Shown: piece by piece, positions 14,036-25,589 of the stretch
Position numbering within the stretch: position 1 is the stretch's first letter
Layout: each line of letters begins with the position of its first letter
The notes under the pieces: generated by a model
Databases searched by the model: none
The model's input: the letters and a program-made list of their open reading frames with translations, nothing else
What the model was told of the DNA's origin: nothing
NCBI GenBank assembly: GCA_902779615.1
Contig: CACZCM010000014.1
Span: 1-38,582 of the forward strand
Length of the DNA: 38,582 nucleotides
Reading direction: 5' to 3'
From: an uncultured Ruminococcus sp.
GTDB taxonomy: Bacteria > Bacillota > Clostridia > Oscillospirales > Acutalibacteraceae
Made by a program: the position numbers and the translations under genes

Positions 14036-16654
14036 ATGAGCGAAAAACAGTACGCTGTTGTTGACAGCGCAGAAACCTTCGAACAACTTCTGGTAAGAGT
14101 CAGAGCAGCTCAGACTAAGTATTCAACATATACTCAGGAGCAGGTGGACGCAATTTTCAGAGCAGCCGCGCTTGCTGCAAACAACGCTAGGATCCCGCTT
14201 GCGAAGATGGCTGTTGAAGAAACAGGCATGGGTATCGTTGAAGATAAGGTGATCAAGAATCACTATGCAGCCGAGTATATCTACAATGCGTATAGAAATA
14301 CAAAGACCTGCGGAATTATAGAGGAGGATAAGGCGTACGGAGTAACAAAGATCGCCGAGCCGATCGGCGTGATCGGCGCAGTTATCCCCACCACAAACCC
14401 GACCTCCACTGCGATCTTCAAGACGCTTATCGCTCTCAAAACACGAAATGCTGTTATTATCAGCCCTCACCCCAGAGCAAAAAACTGCACGATTGCAGCA
14501 GCAAAGCTGGTTCTGGAAGCTGCCGTTAAGGCCGGTGCCCCCGAGGATATCATCGGCTGGGTGGACGTTCCGAGTCTTGAGCTTACAAACACGCTTATGA
14601 GAGAGTCCGATCTTATTCTCGCAACGGGCGGTCCCGGCATGGTAAAGGCGGCATACTCCAGCGGTACTCCTGCGCTCGGCGTTGGTGCCGGCAATGCTTC
14701 GGCTATTATCGATCCCTCCGCAGACATCATCAATGCAGTAAACTCAATTATCCACTCCAAGACCTTCGACAACGGTATGATCTGCGCAACAGAACAGACG
14801 GTCATTGCTGACAAGGATGTTTATGACGCAGTTAAGGACGAGTTTATCAGGAGAGGCTGTTACTTCCTCAACGAGGACGAGAAGGATAAGATCAGAAAGA
14901 CTATGCTCATTAATGGCGCGCTCAACGCTAAGATCGTAGGTCAGCGACCGGTTACGATCGCAAGAATGGCAGGCTTTGAGGTCCCCGAGAAGACAAAAGT
15001 CCTCATCGGTGAGGCTGAAAGAACAGATCCCGAGGAAGCATTCGGTCACGAGAAGCTTACAACGATCCTCGGTATGTATAAGTCGGAGAATTTTGATAAT
15101 GCGCTCGATATCGCAGAAACTCTCCTTGTTAACAACGGCGGTCTCGGTCATACTGCTGTTCTCTGGATCGACAACGTAAACGAAAGAGCTAAGCTCGACA
15201 AATTTGCGGAGAGAATGAAGGCGTGCAGACTGATCGTTAATACTCCGTCTTCACTTGGCGGTATCGGCGATCTCTATAACTTCAAGTTTGCTCCGTCGCT
15301 TACTCTCGGCTGCGGCTCGTGGGGCGGCAACTCCGTATCGGAGAATGTTGGCGTTAAGCATCTTTTGAATATCAAAACTGTAGCGGAGAGGCGTGAAAAT
15401 ATGCTTTGGTTCAGAGCACCGGAAAAGGTTTACTTCAAGAAGGGCTGTCTGCCTGTTGCGCTTTCCGAGCTTCAGACGATGGGAAAGAAAAGAGCGTTTA
15501 TCGTTACCGACAGCTTCCTTTTCTCCAACGGCTACACAAAGCCGATCACAGATAAGCTCCACGAAATGGGTATCGAATATACAACGTTTTCAAATGTTGC
15601 TCCCGACCCGTCGCTTGCATGTGCTATCGAGGGCGCTGAACAGATGAAGACCTTCAAGCCCGATGTGATCATTGCGCTCGGCGGCGGTTCTGCAATGGAC
15701 GCAGGCAAGATCATGTGGGTACTCTACGAGCACCCGGAGGCTGACTTCCTTGATATGGCTATGCGTTTCGTTGATATCAGAAAGAGGATATATACGTTCC
15801 CGAAGATGGGCGAAAAGGCGTACTTTATCGCTATCTCCACTTCGGCAGGTACAGGCTCCGAGGTTACTCCGTTTGCGGTTATAACCGACGAGAGAACAGG
15901 TGTTAAATATCCGCTTGCCGATTATGAGCTTCTCCCGAATATGGCAATTGTCGATACGGATTATCATATGACCGCTCCGAAGGGGCTGACAGCTGCATCG
16001 GGTATTGACGCTGTTACTCATGTTCTTGAGGCATACGCTTCCATCATGGCAACCGAGTATACAGACGGTATCGGACTCAGAGCGATCAAAACTATCTTTG
16101 AGTATCTCCCGAGAGCCTATGACAATGGCGCGAACGATCCTGTCGCTCGCGAGAAAATGGCGAATGCAGCTACTATGGCAGGTATGGCGTTTGCGAATGC
16201 GTTCCTCGGCGTTTGCCACTCAATGGCTCATAAGCTCGGTGCGTTCCACCACATTCCTCACGGTATCGCAAATGCGCTGATGATCGATCACGTTCTCAGG
16301 TTTAATGCTGCCGAGGTTCCCACAAAGATGGGCACATTCAGTCAGTACGATCATCCCCATACGCTTGCACGCTACTGCGAGATCGCAGATTTCCTTGGCA
16401 TTCAGGGCAGTACAAATGAAGAGAAGCTCGAAAACTTCATCAAGGCTCTGGACGAACTGAAGGAGAAGGTCGGCATAAAGAAGACTATCAGAGACTACGG
16501 TATCGATGAAGAAGACTTCCTGAACCGTCTTGACGATATGTGCGAGCAGGCGTTTGACGATCAGTGCACAGGCGCTAACCCAAGATACCCGCTTATCAGC
16601 GAGATCAAGCAGATGTATCTGAATGCATACTACGGCAATGACGAAACAGTTTGA
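14036..16654 (+). CDS. adhE: Bifunctional acetaldehyde-CoA / alcohol dehydrogenase
   Basis: Reduces acetyl-CoA to acetaldehyde and then to ethanol, regenerating two NAD+ per acetyl-CoA during fermentation. The 872-aa protein has an N-terminal aldehyde dehydrogenase domain (about 1-440) with catalytic Cys250 in NGMICATEQ, and a C-terminal iron-dependent alcohol dehydrogenase domain (about 450-870). The latter shows GGGSAMDAGK, DAVTHVLEAYAS and the metal-binding HSMAHKLGAFHHIPHG region. Length is typical. CAGGAGAG precedes the ATG. It is a single-gene unit with promoter, Rex-like site and strong terminator, which fits redox control. Confidence 0.97.
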   Translation: MSEKQYAVVDSAETFEQLLVRVRAAQTKYSTYTQEQVDAIFRAAALAANNARIPLAKMAVEETGMGIVEDKVIKNHYAAEYIYNAYRNTKTCGIIEEDKAYGVTKIAEPIGVIGAVIPTTNPTSTAIFKTLIALKTRNAVIISPHPRAKNCTIAAAKLVLEAAVKAGAPEDIIGWVDVPSLELTNTLMRESDLILATGGPGMVKAAYSSGTPALGVGAGNASAIIDPSADIINAVNSIIHSKTFDNGMICATEQTVIADKDVYDAVKDEFIRRGCYFLNEDEKDKIRKTMLINGALNAKIVGQRPVTIARMAGFEVPEKTKVLIGEAERTDPEEAFGHEKLTTILGMYKSENFDNALDIAETLLVNNGGLGHTAVLWIDNVNERAKLDKFAERMKACRLIVNTPSSLGGIGDLYNFKFAPSLTLGCGSWGGNSVSENVGVKHLLNIKTVAERRENMLWFRAPEKVYFKKGCLPVALSELQTMGKKRAFIVTDSFLFSNGYTKPITDKLHEMGIEYTTFSNVAPDPSLACAIEGAEQMKTFKPDVIIALGGGSAMDAGKIMWVLYEHPEADFLDMAMRFVDIRKRIYTFPKMGEKAYFIAISTSAGTGSEVTPFAVITDERTGVKYPLADYELLPNMAIVDTDYHMTAPKGLTAASGIDAVTHVLEAYASIMATEYTDGIGLRAIKTIFEYLPRAYDNGANDPVAREKMANAATMAGMAFANAFLGVCHSMAHKLGAFHHIPHGIANALMIDHVLRFNAAEVPTKMGTFSQYDHPHTLARYCEIADFLGIQGSTNEEKLENFIKALDELKEKVGIKKTIRDYGIDEEDFLNRLDDMCEQAFDDQCTGANPRYPLISEIKQMYLNAYYGNDETV

Positions 16655-16671
16655 TATATAAAAATTTTCAT

Positions 16672-16703
16672 GCACCGATTGTTTACAGTCGGTGCTTTTT
16701 TTG
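16672..16703 (+). terminator. Terminator of adhE
   Basis: GCACCGA (16672-16678) pairs with TCGGTGC (16689-16695), then seven T. Confidence 0.9.
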
Positions 16704-16710
16704 GTATAAT
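16682..16710 (+). promoter_or_regulatory. Promoter overlapping the adhE terminator
   Basis: TTTACA (16682-16687) lies in the terminator loop, followed by a 17-bp spacer and TATAAT (16705-16710). It would serve the next three genes. Confidence 0.6.
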
Positions 16711-16764
16711 AATAGTTGAAGACTAAACAGATCATAATTTAAAACATACTCCGAGGTGGTATTC

Positions 16765-16983
16765 ATGATTGAGAACGACAAAAAAGGTATTCTTGCCGTG
16801 TACCTTTTGGGTGTGAGCTGCCTGTTGATATCAATAATCTTTATTATTAATAATTATCTTATATTAGGCGCTGTCGAACTGTGTATCTGTATAATCGAAT
16901 TCGCCGGTGCAACATATCTAGTGTTAAAAAACAAAGAAAACAATAAGGATGGTTCAAATGAATATAATGACAAGACCATATAA
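16765..16983 (+). CDS. Small two-helix membrane protein, 72 aa
   Basis: MIENDKKGILAVYLLGVSCL opens a hydrophobic protein with two membrane segments (about 8-30 and 33-55) and a polar Asn/Lys-rich tail. The ATG at 16765 is preferred to an in-frame GTG at 16756 because that GTG is part of the GAGGTGG ribosome binding site. It overlaps the next gene by 26 nt, which suggests translational coupling. I do not recognise a family. Confidence 0.65.
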   Translation: MIENDKKGILAVYLLGVSCLLISIIFIINNYLILGAVELCICIIEFAGATYLVLKNKENNKDGSNEYNDKTI

Positions 16984-17455
16984 AGAGTCTGATCTGGCTG
17001 AGATGATCGAGATATGGAACGAGGTCGTTGAGGCGGGGAACGCTTTTCCGCAGGAGGATCGCCTTGACCTCGACAGCGGTGCAGAGTTTTTTTCGGCTCA
17101 AAGCGAAACGGCTGTCGCTGTTGACGAAAACGAAAATATTCTCGGATTGTACATTCTTCACCCAAACAATATCGGACGCTGCGGTCATATCGCCAACGCA
17201 AGCTTTGCTGTAAACAGTGATTTTCGGGGGCGTCATGTCGGAGAGAAACTTGTGCGCAGCTGTATTGATTCAGCAGGCCGTCTGGGATTTAAGGCGCTTC
17301 AGTTCAATGCTGTTGTGGAGAGCAATATATCTGCAAGAAGGCTGTATGAACATCTTGGGTTTATTCAGCTTGGTGTGATAAAGAACGGTTTTCGAATGAA
17401 AGACGGAAGCTTCGAGAATATATGCCCGTATTATATTGAAATAACGAAAGACTGA
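16958..17455 (+). CDS. GNAT family N-acetyltransferase
   Basis: A 165-aa single-domain acetyltransferase. It begins MNIMTRPYKESDLAEMIEIWN. The acetyl-CoA pyrophosphate loop is at VNSDFRGRHVGEKL (a variant of the R/Q-x-x-G-x-G/A motif), and the C-terminal motif is SNISARRLYEHLGF. The substrate is not predictable; similar proteins acetylate small amines, amino acid analogues or protein termini. AAGGA lies 8 nt before the chosen ATG. It overlaps the small membrane gene and is followed 6 nt later by the pseudouridine synthase. Confidence 0.88.
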   Translation: MNIMTRPYKESDLAEMIEIWNEVVEAGNAFPQEDRLDLDSGAEFFSAQSETAVAVDENENILGLYILHPNNIGRCGHIANASFAVNSDFRGRHVGEKLVRSCIDSAGRLGFKALQFNAVVESNISARRLYEHLGFIQLGVIKNGFRMKDGSFENICPYYIEITKD

Positions 17456-17461
17456 TCTACA

Positions 17462-18418
17462 ATGCGACAGATAATTATCAATAAAAACGATTCGGGTCAG
17501 CGGCTCGATAAATTCATCACAAAAAGATTCAAGAATATGCCTAAAGCGCTGATGTATAAATATATTCGCACAAAGTATATTAAGGTGAACGGTAAGCGCT
17601 GCGAAATCTCAACACGTTTGAACGAGGGAGATGTCATAACGCTTTATATAAAAGATGAGTTTTTTGAAGCCCCCGAATATGATACATATGATTTTTTGAA
17701 AGCGCCCGGCAAGCTTGATGTGGTATATGAGGACAGCAATATTATCCTGATGAATAAGCCGACGGGATTGCTGTGTCACCCCGATGAGAATTATCATTTT
17801 GATTCGCTTCTGGCACGTTTGCAGCATTATTTGTACGACAAGGGCGAATATGATCCGAAAGATGAAAATTCGTTCGCTCCTGCGCTTGCAAACCGTATTG
17901 ATCGAAACACAGGCGGCATTGTTATCGGCGCAAAAAACGCAGAGTCGCTCAGAGTGCTGAACCAAAAAATAAAAGACCGTGAATTAAAGAAACTCTATTT
18001 GTGCGCTGTCCATGGTGTGCCGAAAAGAAAGTCGGCCATACTTACGGGCTATCTTCAAAAAAACGAGAAGCAGAACAGAGTATATATATCGTCAAAGAAA
18101 ACGCCCGACAGCAAGACTGTAAAAACAAAATATACCGTTATTCGTACAGTTGGAAATATGAGCCTGTGCGAGGTGGAACTGCTGACGGGAAGAACACATC
18201 AGATCAGAGCGCACATGGCGTATATCGGTCATCCTCTTGTGGGCGACGGTAAATACGGTACGAATGCGATCAATAAGAATATATCGCTGAAGTGGCAGGC
18301 ATTGTGTTCTTATAAGCTGGAGTTTGCTTTCGCAACAGACGGCGGTATTCTGGAGTACCTTAACGGCAGGACGTTTACGGTCGATAAAATCTGGTTTTAT
18401 GATTATCTTAATTTTTAA
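17462..18418 (+). CDS. RluA-family RNA pseudouridine synthase
   Basis: Isomerises uridine to pseudouridine in rRNA or tRNA. The 318-aa protein has an N-terminal S4 RNA-binding domain (about 14-62), then the catalytic domain with the nucleophile Asp147 in NRIDRNTGGIVIGAKN and the C-terminal LTGRTHQIRAHMAYIGHPLVGD motif. The usual H-R-L-D is N-R-I-D here, but the catalytic Asp and preceding Arg remain. It begins 6 nt after the acetyltransferase stop with a weak ribosome binding site, so it is probably coupled. RluC/RluD-type assignment is likely; the exact target is unknown. Confidence 0.92.
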   Translation: MRQIIINKNDSGQRLDKFITKRFKNMPKALMYKYIRTKYIKVNGKRCEISTRLNEGDVITLYIKDEFFEAPEYDTYDFLKAPGKLDVVYEDSNIILMNKPTGLLCHPDENYHFDSLLARLQHYLYDKGEYDPKDENSFAPALANRIDRNTGGIVIGAKNAESLRVLNQKIKDRELKKLYLCAVHGVPKRKSAILTGYLQKNEKQNRVYISSKKTPDSKTVKTKYTVIRTVGNMSLCEVELLTGRTHQIRAHMAYIGHPLVGDGKYGTNAINKNISLKWQALCSYKLEFAFATDGGILEYLNGRTFTVDKIWFYDYLNF

Positions 18419-18438
18419 TTAGATCGGATCAAAAAAAC

Positions 18439-18475
18439 TGACTAAAAGTCATTTTTTAGTATTGACTATTGGTCA
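18439..18475. promoter_or_regulatory. Two tandem TGAC-N5-GTCA dyads
   Basis: TGACTAAAAGTCA (18439-18451) and TGACTATTGGTCA (18463-18475) share the form TGAC-N5-GTCA, with centres 24 bp apart. The second covers the -35 box of the next promoter. This is a typical arrangement for a dimeric repressor of the TetR or a similar class. The regulator is not in the window. Confidence 0.55.
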
Positions 18476-18490
18476 GTTTTGTGCTATAAT
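18462..18490 (+). promoter_or_regulatory. Distal promoter upstream of the atp operon
   Basis: TTGACT (18462-18467), 17-bp spacer, TATAAT (18485-18490), overlapping an operator-like dyad. It starts about 265 nt before atpI. No credible gene lies between 18491 and 18760. Confidence 0.75.
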
Positions 18491-18630
18491 GTGGAAAACG
18501 TATCGGTATTGTCTTGATAAATTATTGTGATGATCATTTTGTCCGATTATTACCGGGTCCTGCGTCACAATTTACCGCTTTTATGCAAAAAAAGATCGCA
18601 ATTGCAATTCTTGTTTATGTAGAATAGCTA

Positions 18631-18659
18631 TTGCACAAGATTTTAGTTTTTGATATAAT
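18631..18659 (+). promoter_or_regulatory. Proximal promoter of the atp operon
   Basis: TTGCAC (18631-18636), 17-bp spacer, TATAAT (18654-18659). Confidence 0.7.
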
Positions 18660-18760
18660 TTATAAAACAGTGTAAAAACATTTTAGACCATACAAACAGC
18701 AGCACTTGCTGCCGATCAAAATGCTGTCGATAAGATTATGATTCGTAAAAGGAACGCTTT

Positions 18761-19189
18761 ATGACAAAGATCGATGAAACCGTAAAAAAGCAAACAATCT
18801 ATATCGCCGAGTGGACGTTGGTTTTGTCCTGCATGATGGAAGCTGTTTTTCTTTTGGCGGGGAAGTGGTCGCCTGCGGTGCTGTTTGCAAATCTGCTGAC
18901 GGGATCCGCTGCGGTCTTGAACTTCCTTTTCATGGGTATAACCGTTCAGAAGGCAGTCGATATGGAACAGAAGGACGCAGCCAATTTGATCAGATTTTCA
19001 CAAAGCATACGCTTGTTGTTTCAGCTTGCGGCAGCGGCAGCGGGAGTTGTTTTTTTTGATCCTGCCGCTGCGATAATACCGCTGTTTTTTCCGAGAGTCG
19101 GTGTGTCGGCATACCTTATTCTCAACAAAAACAAGAAGGAGTCCGATCCTTCGAACAATGAGCTTAATCAAGGTGGTGATACAGATTGA
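18761..19189 (+). CDS. atpI: ATP synthase protein I-like membrane protein
   Basis: A 142-aa protein with four predicted membrane helices (about 14-34, 38-60, 82-98, 100-120) and a polar C-terminus, at the head of the ATP synthase operon. AtpI proteins are thought to help assemble the c-ring or supply Mg2+. Sequence conservation in this family is low, so position and topology carry much of the call. AAAGGAACG precedes the ATG. Its TGA overlaps the TTG start of atpB. Confidence 0.75.
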   Translation: MTKIDETVKKQTIYIAEWTLVLSCMMEAVFLLAGKWSPAVLFANLLTGSAAVLNFLFMGITVQKAVDMEQKDAANLIRFSQSIRLLFQLAAAAAGVVFFDPAAAIIPLFFPRVGVSAYLILNKNKKESDPSNNELNQGGDTD

Positions 19190-20079
19190 AATCAAAAAAG
19201 AAAGATTCAAAATTTCGCATTGCAGACGCATTTCTTCTTATCATGATGGTTCTGCCGATCGTGTTCGGAATGGCGCTGAATATAATATTTACCCCCGAAT
19301 CTAACGGTATTGAGATCGCAGGTCCGCTTGTCTACTTTACGATCCCGCTGCCAATACAATCGCTGCCGATCACCGAGGCGCAGATAAACTCATGGCTGCT
19401 TATCATTTCAGTGTTTTTCCTGTGTTTGTATTTAACGCATGGGCTTTCCGCAAAACATCCTACAAAGCGGCAGCATGTCGTTGAATGGGGATTAGAGCAG
19501 GTCGATAAACTTGTGTCCGACAATATGGGAGAGTTCTTTAAGGATTTTTCGCCCTTTGTCGCTGCGATCATGGTGCTGTCGGCTTTTTCAAGTCTGATGA
19601 CGCTCTTTGGACTCTATCCGCCAACCTCCGATCTGAATGTTGTCGGCGGCTGGGCAGTTCTTGTTTTCATCTTAATAACATATTACAAATTCAAGTGCGG
19701 TCCTGCGCATTATCTGAAGAGCTTTACCGAGCCTGTTGCGTTTTTAACACCGCTTAACGTTATCAGCGAATTTGCAACGCCTGTTTCGATGGCTTTTCGT
19801 CATTACGGTAATATTCTTTCAGGCTCGGTTATTTCCGTTCTCGTTGCAGCTGCTCTTCAAGGTCTGTCGGCGATGATATTCGGTTGTCTGCCCGGCTTCT
19901 TGGGGCAATTCCCGTTCCTCCAGATCGGTATTCCTGCCGTGCTTTCGGTGTATTTCGATATTTTCAGCGGCTTGCTTCAGGCGTTTATCTTCGCAATGCT
20001 TACTATGCTCTATATCGCATCGGGGTTCCCCGAGGAGGATTACAGAGAAAAGCTTAAACGCAAGGTTACAGCAAAGTAA
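19186..20079 (+). CDS. atpB: F-type ATP synthase subunit a
   Basis: Membrane stator subunit that forms the two ion half-channels against the c-ring. The 297-aa protein has about six helices. The essential arginine is in PVSMAFRHYGNILSG (the family's R-x-x-GN signature), and the C-terminal helix contains YFDIFSGLLQAFIFAMLT. It starts at TTG (19186), overlapping the atpI stop as TTGA, after AAGGTGGTGAT. The start codon is unusual but no ATG fits. Confidence 0.95.
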   Translation: MKSKKKDSKFRIADAFLLIMMVLPIVFGMALNIIFTPESNGIEIAGPLVYFTIPLPIQSLPITEAQINSWLLIISVFFLCLYLTHGLSAKHPTKRQHVVEWGLEQVDKLVSDNMGEFFKDFSPFVAAIMVLSAFSSLMTLFGLYPPTSDLNVVGGWAVLVFILITYYKFKCGPAHYLKSFTEPVAFLTPLNVISEFATPVSMAFRHYGNILSGSVISVLVAAALQGLSAMIFGCLPGFLGQFPFLQIGIPAVLSVYFDIFSGLLQAFIFAMLTMLYIASGFPEEDYREKLKRKVTAK

Positions 20080-20111
20080 TTTCAGGCTTAATCGCCTATG
20101 AGATTTAATAA

Positions 20112-20420
<309 letters not shown>

Positions 20421-20438
20421 TATTTAGGGGTTGACATT

Positions 20439-20954
20439 ATGTATTCGTCAGAGGTAATTTCTGTCAATATTTGGCAGATGATAATTTCTATCGCAAATCT
20501 TCTGATATTGTTCTTGATTCTAAAAAAGTTTCTTTATAAGCCCGTGCAGGATATGCTGGCGCGCCGTCAGGAAATCATTAACAAGGATTTCGAAGAAGCA
20601 AAAAATGCAAAGAAGGACGCCGAGCAAAGCCGCCAAAAGTATAATGAAAAGCTCAGCACTGCGCAAGCCGAGGCGGACGAGATAGTCTCAAGCGCGAAGG
20701 CGAAGGCTCAGAGAAAGAGTGACAAGCTGATCGCAAATGCCAAGGTCAAGGCGGACGAGATCATGGACAGAGCTAAGGCGGACGCAGAGCTTGAAAAGAA
20801 GAAGGCTGAGGCGGATATCAGGAACGAGATCACGGAGGTATCGACGCTTCTCAGCGAGAAGATACTTGAGCGTGAGATCAATAAGGACGATCACAGAAAG
20901 CTTATCGATTCGTTTATAGAGAATTTAGGTGACGACAATGACGGAAACGAGTAA
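20439..20954 (+). CDS. atpF: F-type ATP synthase subunit b
   Basis: Peripheral stalk subunit. The 171-aa protein has one N-terminal membrane helix (about 9-29: IWQMIISIANLLILFLILKK) followed by the conserved KPV-x-x-M-L-x-x-R-Q and a long charged coiled coil rich in Ala, Lys and Glu (about 40-145). The length fits. It overlaps atpH by 17 nt. Confidence 0.95.
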   Translation: MYSSEVISVNIWQMIISIANLLILFLILKKFLYKPVQDMLARRQEIINKDFEEAKNAKKDAEQSRQKYNEKLSTAQAEADEIVSSAKAKAQRKSDKLIANAKVKADEIMDRAKADAELEKKKAEADIRNEITEVSTLLSEKILEREINKDDHRKLIDSFIENLGDDNDGNE

Positions 20955-21468
20955 GGAATATGCAGAGGCACTGTTCGCGCTGGCTTTGGAGGAAGGTATA
21001 ACCGAAGAGATATCCGAAAGCCTGAAAGTCGTGCTGTCGCAGTTTCGGGCGAATCCGATGTATGTCGATTTTTTGGCGTCACCAAATATTCCGGTAAGGG
21101 ATCGCGTAAATGCAGTAGAAGAGGCATTTGGAGATTCCGTGCATGAGTATGTAGTTTCGTTTTTGAAGCTTTTGTGCAGCAAAGACAGCATTCGCTGCGT
21201 GTATAAGGCTATTTATGATTACGATGAGCTGTTCCGCGAGTCAAACGGTGTGGCTAAGGCGAGAGTTATTTCGGCTGTTCCGCTAAAATCGGACGAAAAG
21301 GAAAGGCTTAAGGCGAAACTTGAATCTATATGCGGAAAAAAGGTTGAGATGGAGTGTATACATTCAAGCTCTGTGCTCGGAGGTATCGTTGTGTATGTTG
21401 ACGGCAGAGTGCTTGACGGCAGTTTGAGACGCAGACTGCATGATTTGAAGGAAGTGATAGAAAAATGA
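20938..21468 (+). CDS. atpH: F-type ATP synthase subunit delta
   Basis: Links F1 to the peripheral stalk. The 176-aa protein begins [20 protein letters not shown] and has the helical N-domain and the C-terminal [20 protein letters not shown] signature. The ATG at 20938 is preferred over a GTG at 20929 because that GTG belongs to the AGGTG ribosome binding site. Its stop overlaps the atpA start as ATGA. Confidence 0.94.
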   Translation: MTETSKEYAEALFALALEEGITEEISESLKVVLSQFRANPMYVDFLASPNIPVRDRVNAVEEAFGDSVHEYVVSFLKLLCSKDSIRCVYKAIYDYDELFRESNGVAKARVISAVPLKSDEKERLKAKLESICGKKVEMECIHSSSVLGGIVVYVDGRVLDGSLRRRLHDLKEVIEK

Positions 21469-22958
21469 GCCGTAAGCCTGAGGAAATCAGCAGCATTATA
21501 AAAAGACAGATCAAAGAGTATAAATCAAAAATTGAAATGGCGGAAACAGGCACGGTTGTGCTTGTGGGCGATGGTATTGCGAGAGTATACGGACTGAGAG
21601 AGTGCATGGCAAGCGAGCTTCTCGAATTTGAAGACGGCTCTTACGGCATGGCTCAGAATCTCGAAACAGAAACAGTTTCGGTAGCCGTTCTGTCGGATAC
21701 GAACAATATCCGCGAGGGTACCACGGTTCGCAGAACAGGTCGAGTTTTGTCGGTGCCCGTTGGCGAGCAGCTTTTGGGACGCGTTGTGAACGCTTTGGGC
21801 GAGCCGATAGACGGCAAAGGCCCTCACCATTGCACGGTCGAAAAGCCGATCGAGGCGGAAGCGCCGGGAATTATAGAGCGAAAAAGCGTTTCGCGTCCTA
21901 TGCAGACGGGCATCAAGGCTATCGACAGTATGATTCCGATCGGCAGAGGTCAGCGTGAGCTGATTATCGGCGACAGACAGACTGGTAAAACAGAAATTGC
22001 CGTTGATACCATTATTAACCAGAAAACTACCGGCGTAATCTGTATCTATGTCGCTATTGGTCAAAAGGCAAGTTCTGTGGTACAGCTTGCAAATGAGCTT
22101 GCTAAAGCCGGTGCGATGGACTACACGATCATCGTTTCTGCGTCCGCAGCCGACAGCGCACCTTTGCAGTACATTTCACCTTATACGGGCTGCGCAATGG
22201 CGGAGTATTTTCGTGAGCAGGGCAAGGACGTGCTGATCGTGTATGACGATCTGAGCAAACATGCCGTAGCATATCGTGCGCTCTCGCTGCTTATCCGCAG
22301 ACCGCCGGGACGTGAGGCGTATCCGGGCGACGTATTCTATTTGCATTCAAGACTTTTGGAGCGTGCGGCTTGCGTTGCCGAAGAATTCGGCGGCGGCTCG
22401 ATCACTGCTCTTCCTATAATCGAAACGCAGGCGGGCGACGTATCGGCATATATACCGACAAATGTTATCTCGATCACCGACGGTCAGATATTCCTCGAAA
22501 CAGAATTATTCCACTCGGGAATTATGCCTGCGATAAACCCGGGTATTTCTGTCAGCCGTGTAGGCGGTTCGGCACAGCTCAAAGGTATGAAAAAGGTTGC
22601 GGGCGAACTGAAACTTCTGTATTCACAATATCGTGAATTACAGGCGTTCTCGCAGTTCGGCTCCGACCTCGATGCGGACACAAAGGCGCGTCTTGCTCTC
22701 GGTGAGAGAATAGTTGAGGTGCTCAAACAGAATAAAAATGCGCCGGTCGAAGTTGGCTGTCAGGTTGCGATAGTGTATGCGGTCATAAACGGTTATCTGA
22801 ACGACACACCCGTGGCTAAGGTTCATGATTACGAGGAGAGTTTGTACGAGAAACTTCGCAGTGAGAATCAAGATTTCTTGAAGCGCATTGAGGACGGCTA
22901 TTTTGATGACAGCGACATCGAAACGCTCAAAAATGTGTTCAAGGAAATGAAGAGGTGA
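21465..22958 (+). CDS. atpA: F-type ATP synthase subunit alpha
   Basis: Non-catalytic nucleotide-binding subunit of the F1 hexamer. The 497-aa protein has the P-loop GDRQTGKT (169-176), the [13 protein letters not shown] region and the [20 protein letters not shown] signature, and the conserved [17 protein letters not shown] near the catalytic interface. Length is close to the usual 500. ATGA overlap with atpH shows coupling. Confidence 0.98.
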   Translation: MSRKPEEISSIIKRQIKEYKSKIEMAETGTVVLVGDGIARVYGLRECMASELLEFEDGSYGMAQNLETETVSVAVLSDTNNIREGTTVRRTGRVLSVPVGEQLLGRVVNALGEPIDGKGPHHCTVEKPIEAEAPGIIERKSVSRPMQTGIKAIDSMIPIGRGQRELIIGDRQTGKTEIAVDTIINQKTTGVICIYVAIGQKASSVVQLANELAKAGAMDYTIIVSASAADSAPLQYISPYTGCAMAEYFREQGKDVLIVYDDLSKHAVAYRALSLLIRRPPGREAYPGDVFYLHSRLLERAACVAEEFGGGSITALPIIETQAGDVSAYIPTNVISITDGQIFLETELFHSGIMPAINPGISVSRVGGSAQLKGMKKVAGELKLLYSQYRELQAFSQFGSDLDADTKARLALGERIVEVLKQNKNAPVEVGCQVAIVYAVINGYLNDTPVAKVHDYEESLYEKLRSENQDFLKRIEDGYFDDSDIETLKNVFKEMKR

Positions 22959-22962
22959 TTTT

Positions 22963-23769
22963 GTGGGAGCGGATATAAAAGCACTTCGCACAAGAATCAA
23001 GAGCGTTGATTCCACACTTCACCTTACAAAGGCGATGGGGTTTGTTGCTTCATCGAAAATTCGCCGCGCAACGGAGTCAATGAACAGGAGCCGAGAGTAT
23101 TCGAAGGCAGTTTCAACGATCGTCGATCAGCTCGTATCAAGCCCTGAATGTCGCAAAAGTCCTTATATCAAGGGGAATTCCGGACATACAACTAAACTTG
23201 TGGTCATTGCCGGCGACAGAGGACTGGCGGGAGGCTACAACGCAAATGTATTTCGTTTGGTTCGGCAATATCCCGATGCGGAAATAGTTGCTATCGGCAA
23301 ACGTGCCTGCGATCGATTTGGCGGCGGTTTCATTACATCCGAGCATTTTACGGTAGAGGACGGATTTCAGTTATCTCGTGAGCTGTGTATGGAATTTATG
23401 AATAATGAATTTTCCCGCTTGGGCATAGTATATACTCGTTCCATATCGGTGATGACTCAGCAGGCGGATATCATGTGGATACTTCCGCTTGAGAAAAAAG
23501 AAGGTCAAAAAGCTGCGGGTACGATTTTCGAACCTGATGAGCTTACTATTCTAAATACTGCAATTCCGGAATATGTTAACGGGAAATTGATCGGCTGTAT
23601 TCGTGAAAGCTTCTGCGCCGAGGTACTGGCAAGGCGAATGGCGATGGATTCGGCGGGCAAAAACGCGCAGATCATGATAGATGATTTGCAGCTGCAATAC
23701 AACAGAGCGCGACAGGGCGCGATCACGCAGGAGATAACGGAGATCGTTGCGGGCAGCGGCGAAAGTTGA
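22963..23769 (+). CDS. atpG: F-type ATP synthase subunit gamma
   Basis: Central rotor shaft inside the alpha-beta hexamer. The 268-aa protein begins (GTG start) MGADIKALRTRIKSVDSTLHLTKAM, the N-terminal coiled-coil helix, and ends with the second helix containing RMAMDSAGKNAQIMIDDL and YNRARQGAITQEITEIVAG. It is shorter than many gamma subunits (about 285-290), mainly in the middle domain. GAAGAGGTGAT precedes the GTG; 4 nt separate it from atpA. Confidence 0.95.
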   Translation: MGADIKALRTRIKSVDSTLHLTKAMGFVASSKIRRATESMNRSREYSKAVSTIVDQLVSSPECRKSPYIKGNSGHTTKLVVIAGDRGLAGGYNANVFRLVRQYPDAEIVAIGKRACDRFGGGFITSEHFTVEDGFQLSRELCMEFMNNEFSRLGIVYTRSISVMTQQADIMWILPLEKKEGQKAAGTIFEPDELTILNTAIPEYVNGKLIGCIRESFCAEVLARRMAMDSAGKNAQIMIDDLQLQYNRARQGAITQEITEIVAGSGES

Positions 23770-23788
23770 TTTTGAGAAAAAGGAGTGA

Positions 23789-25464
<1,676 letters not shown>

Positions 25465-25469
25465 TATTA

Positions 25470-25509
25470 TTGCAGTGAGATAACAAATGCTCACTGCAAA
25501 CTTTTTTTA
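25470..25509 (+). terminator. Terminator of the atp operon
   Basis: TTGCAGTGAG (25470-25479) pairs with CTCACTGCAA (25490-25499), then ACTTTTTTT. Confidence 0.92.
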
Positions 25510-25589
25510 TATTTTTCTTGAAAAACTTGTAACGTTTTGCGATTTCCTCAGTCTAATATATGACAGTCCAAAAAAGGAGGTGACCCGAC

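Noticed and set aside
18531..18623. Possible 30-aa leader peptide between the two atp promoters
   Set aside because: The ATG has no ribosome binding site, and the peptide has no features beyond chance.
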